The notes under the pieces were generated by a model. That model worked only from the letters and a program-made list of their open reading frames with translations. It made no database searches and had not been told where the DNA came from. A stretch of 16,957 nt of DNA from an uncultured Prevotella sp. (GTDB taxonomy: Bacteria > Bacteroidota > Bacteroidia > Bacteroidales > Bacteroidaceae): the NCBI GenBank assembly GCA_900550635.1, contig URSZ01000046.1, positions 1-16,957 of the forward strand, written 5' to 3'. This document shows positions 15,091 to 16,957 of this stretch, piece after piece; the first letter of the stretch is position 1; every line of letters starts with the position of its first letter. The position numbers and the translations under genes were made by a program.

Positions 15091-16449
15091 ATGGAAAAAG
15101 CAAAATATCTCACCCCGCTGGCACTCTCTTTTCTGCCGTTGGCAGCACTTGCACAGCAGGACGTAAGGACGGAATGGCTCGACTCGACCAAAGTACGCGT
15201 AGCCTTTTCGCTTGCCGAAACCGACCGCAACGTCGGCAGCAACTATGCCGTTCTGGCTTCGCCTTACCTGGCCGGAACAAAAGGCGACACCTTGTGGCTC
15301 AACCCCTCGGTGTTCCGCGGAAAAAAGAACAAGCGCTACTCCGAACGCGCCGCATATTATAACAAGGAAACCGCCGACCCCAACACGGGCAACTACATGC
15401 TCAACGAAACGGCGCAATACGACGTTGTGCTCAACCGGAACGAAACTCCGTGGCTATGGAGCGACAAGGTAAGCCTCGGAGTTGAACGCGAGAAGCAGGG
15501 CTGCTGCGACCAGGAAGCACTGCCACACATCAGCAAAGGCTCGTTCGTTTACATCCCGGAATTCCATCCTGCACTGCCGCACGTGGAAAAAAGCACAGGC
15601 AAGGCCGGCGAGCTGGAGAAAGAGAATCCCGTGCTGCGCCACATATCCGAATACCGCCCCTACGACCGCACGCGCATACTGCAAAAGGAAAAAGGCGCGC
15701 TTATCGTGCACTTCCCCGTCGACAAAGCCGTTATCGACCGCTCTTTCCGCAACAACGCCGCCACGCTCGACCGTATAGTTGAAATAACGCGGCAGGTTGC
15801 GGCCGACACCTCGTCGTCGTTAAAGAAAATCCAGATAGTAGGCTCGGCTTCGTTCGAAGGCCCGCAGGGGCACAACGAGCAGCTCGCGGCACAGCGCGCC
15901 GAGGCGCTGAAAGAATACATACTTGAAAACGTAGGCATAGGCAGCCCGCTGTTCGAGTGCAACAACGGCGGCGAGGCCTGGGCTGATTTCCGCTACGTGG
16001 TAGCCGGGAACGATTTTGAAGGACGCGACGACGTTTTGCGCATAATCGACACCGAAAACAACCCCGACCGCAGGGAGAAAGCAATTAAACGCCTCAACGG
16101 CGGACGCACATACGCATATATAAAGGACAACCTGCTGCACGACCAGCGCAACTCGGGGTACGTTCAGATATATTACGATTACGTCGACGACAAGGCTGCG
16201 CCTGTCATCAACCGGGCTTCAGAACTTATAAACCAGGGAAAGTACGACGAAGCGCTCACACTACTTAAAAAGGTAGAAAGCGACAAGCGTGCGTATAACG
16301 CCCTTGGCGTGGCCTACTACATGACGGGCAACAAAGCACTCGGAATGGAATACATGCGTAAAGCCGCCAACGAAGGCAACGCACAAGCAGCCGGGAACAT
16401 AAGGCAACTCGAAGCCATTGAGCACGCAAAGCAACTCGAAAACGAATAA
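15091..16449 (+). CDS. DUF3868-like / OmpA-like / TPR exported protein of the pilus locus
   Basis: A 452-aa exported protein. The signal peptide is about residues 1-21 (ALSFLPLAALA, cleavage before QQDV). Residues 22 to about 130 are beta-rich (VRVAFSLAETDRNVGSNYAV, PYLAGTKGDTLWLNP) and resemble the DUF3868 domain seen in fimbrial loci. Residues 203-300 or so form an OmpA-like domain: LIVHFPVDKAVID, then IQIVGSASFEGPQG (247-260), HNEQLAAQRAEALKEYI (261-277). The C-terminus, 373-440, looks like one or two TPR/Sel1-type repeats (INQGKYDEALTLLKKVE, AYNALGVAYYMTGNKALG). The likely site is the periplasm or outer membrane, with OmpA-type peptidoglycan contact possible. Between a DUF3575 gene and a fimbrillin gene it is most likely a pilus assembly or anchoring factor. 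G+C is high by eye, unlike the glycine cleavage genes. Confidence 0.85.
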   Translation: MEKAKYLTPLALSFLPLAALAQQDVRTEWLDSTKVRVAFSLAETDRNVGSNYAVLASPYLAGTKGDTLWLNPSVFRGKKNKRYSERAAYYNKETADPNTGNYMLNETAQYDVVLNRNETPWLWSDKVSLGVEREKQGCCDQEALPHISKGSFVYIPEFHPALPHVEKSTGKAGELEKENPVLRHISEYRPYDRTRILQKEKGALIVHFPVDKAVIDRSFRNNAATLDRIVEITRQVAADTSSSLKKIQIVGSASFEGPQGHNEQLAAQRAEALKEYILENVGIGSPLFECNNGGEAWADFRYVVAGNDFEGRDDVLRIIDTENNPDRREKAIKRLNGGRTYAYIKDNLLHDQRNSGYVQIYYDYVDDKAAPVINRASELINQGKYDEALTLLKKVESDKRAYNALGVAYYMTGNKALGMEYMRKAANEGNAQAAGNIRQLEAIEHAKQLENE

Positions 16450-16505
16450 AACCATTATAAACCATTAACAAACCTTTTTTCTTTAACTAATTAAATTAAC
16501 TTATT

Positions 16506-16957
16506 ATGAAACAGTACGGAAAATTCAAGTTAGGAGTACTGCTGCTTGCTTCTGCAGGCCTCGCGTCGTGCTCCTCGGATGACACTTTCTCCGGAAGTAA
16601 AGGACAGTCGGGCGAACCCGTGAAGACACAGTTCGCTATCAGCGTTCCCGCCGGCAAAGCCGGACGTCTTGCTCAGAACATCGTGCAGGGACAAAACCCC
16701 GCAGTGTTCCGCGGCATGAACAACATCAATCTTATTTCCTTTAACGCAGCTCCCGCAGCAGGAGGAGCCGGCACGGAAGTTATCAAACTCGGTTCTATCC
16801 TCGACAACGAGCTGCAAGCAAACACAAGCGCAAAGGTTTACTACGAAGTACCCATCGAAGTAGGTACAACCAACTTCCTTTTCTACGGCGAGGCTTACAG
16901 CGCAACCCCTAACGCAAAAACAGACGGTGCACTGGAAGCAACAATAGGTGAAAGCGT
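16506..16957 (+). CDS. Mfa1/FimA-like fimbrillin lipoprotein, 5' part
   Basis: The first 150 codons of a protein cut by the window end. The ATG at 16506 is 56 bases after the previous stop. Residues 1-21 are a lipoprotein signal peptide with lipobox LASC and lipidated Cys22, followed by an SSDD stretch. KTQFAISVPAGKAGR (40-54) resembles the A1 strand and the Arg-bearing loop where type V pilins are cleaved by a trypsin-like protease before donor-strand polymerisation, and FRGMNNINLISF (68-79) matches the second conserved block of the Mfa1 N-terminal domain. It would be matured by signal peptidase II and exported to the surface. Whether it is the major stalk or a tip/anchor subunit cannot be decided from this fragment. 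Confidence 0.87.
   Translation, partial: MKQYGKFKLGVLLLASAGLASCSSDDTFSGSKGQSGEPVKTQFAISVPAGKAGRLAQNIVQGQNPAVFRGMNNINLISFNAAPAAGGAGTEVIKLGSILDNELQANTSAKVYYEVPIEVGTTNFLFYGEAYSATPNAKTDGALEATIGES

Noticed and set aside
15010..16140. Minus-strand and alternate-frame open frames over the OmpA/TPR gene
   Set aside because: High-GC coding sequence opens shadow frames. The plus-strand 452-aa frame has signal peptide, OmpA motif and TPR-like repeats, while the others have low-complexity Arg/Ala-rich translations.
16450..16505. Short tandem repeat of AAACCATTA before the fimbrillin gene
   Set aside because: Two copies of about ten bases in an AT-rich spacer; too little to call a functional repeat.

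Overview
The window looks like a chromosomal segment from a member of the Bacteroidales (phylum Bacteroidetes); I cannot name the genus. The evidence is Bacteroidetes-type promoters (TTTG, 19-20 bases, TAnnTTTG) ahead of two transcription units and a one-mismatch version ahead of a third, the order ileS / DksA-like / lspA / DUF4296 lipoprotein, a long LspA with a large periplasmic insertion, and a type V (Mfa1/FimA-like) pilus locus. No rRNA, tRNA, insertion sequence or CRISPR array was seen.

Layout by strand. Minus strand, right to left: ileS (13643-10224) has its own promoter and is followed by a DksA/TraR-family regulator, lspA and a DUF4296 lipoprotein (to 8050). A second minus-strand unit begins at a strong promoter at 7914-7945. 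It encodes lipoate-protein ligase, GcvT, GcvH, the split P-protein subunits GcvPA and GcvPB, and the L-protein (lipoamide dehydrogenase): a complete glycine cleavage system with its own lipoylation enzyme. Gaps are 7-34 bases. Only 37 bases after lpdA come gmd and, overlapping its stop, the 5' end of fcl, which the window cuts. These two make GDP-L-fucose from GDP-mannose. Hand counts in 60-base samples show the glycine block is clearly more AT-rich than ileS, gmd and the pilus genes, which hints at separate ancestry.

Plus strand: after an 800-base divergent intergenic region come a DUF3575 beta-barrel-like protein, an exported protein with a DUF3868-like N-terminus, an OmpA-like domain and TPR-like repeats, and the 5' part of an Mfa1-like fimbrillin lipoprotein, cut by the window end. 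Together they look like the start of a type V pilus operon.

The intergenic region 13644-14444 is the least explained part. It holds the ileS promoter, a terminator-like hairpin on the minus strand with no known gene feeding it, a 42-bp palindrome containing two TGTCCGAC boxes exactly 21 bp apart, a 181-bp imperfect hairpin element flanked by TTAAAC direct repeats, and the pilus promoter preceded by a G7 tract. A further notable point is the altered class I signature in IleS (GIHH instead of HIGH), a variant linked to mupirocin hyper-resistance in type 2 IleRS.
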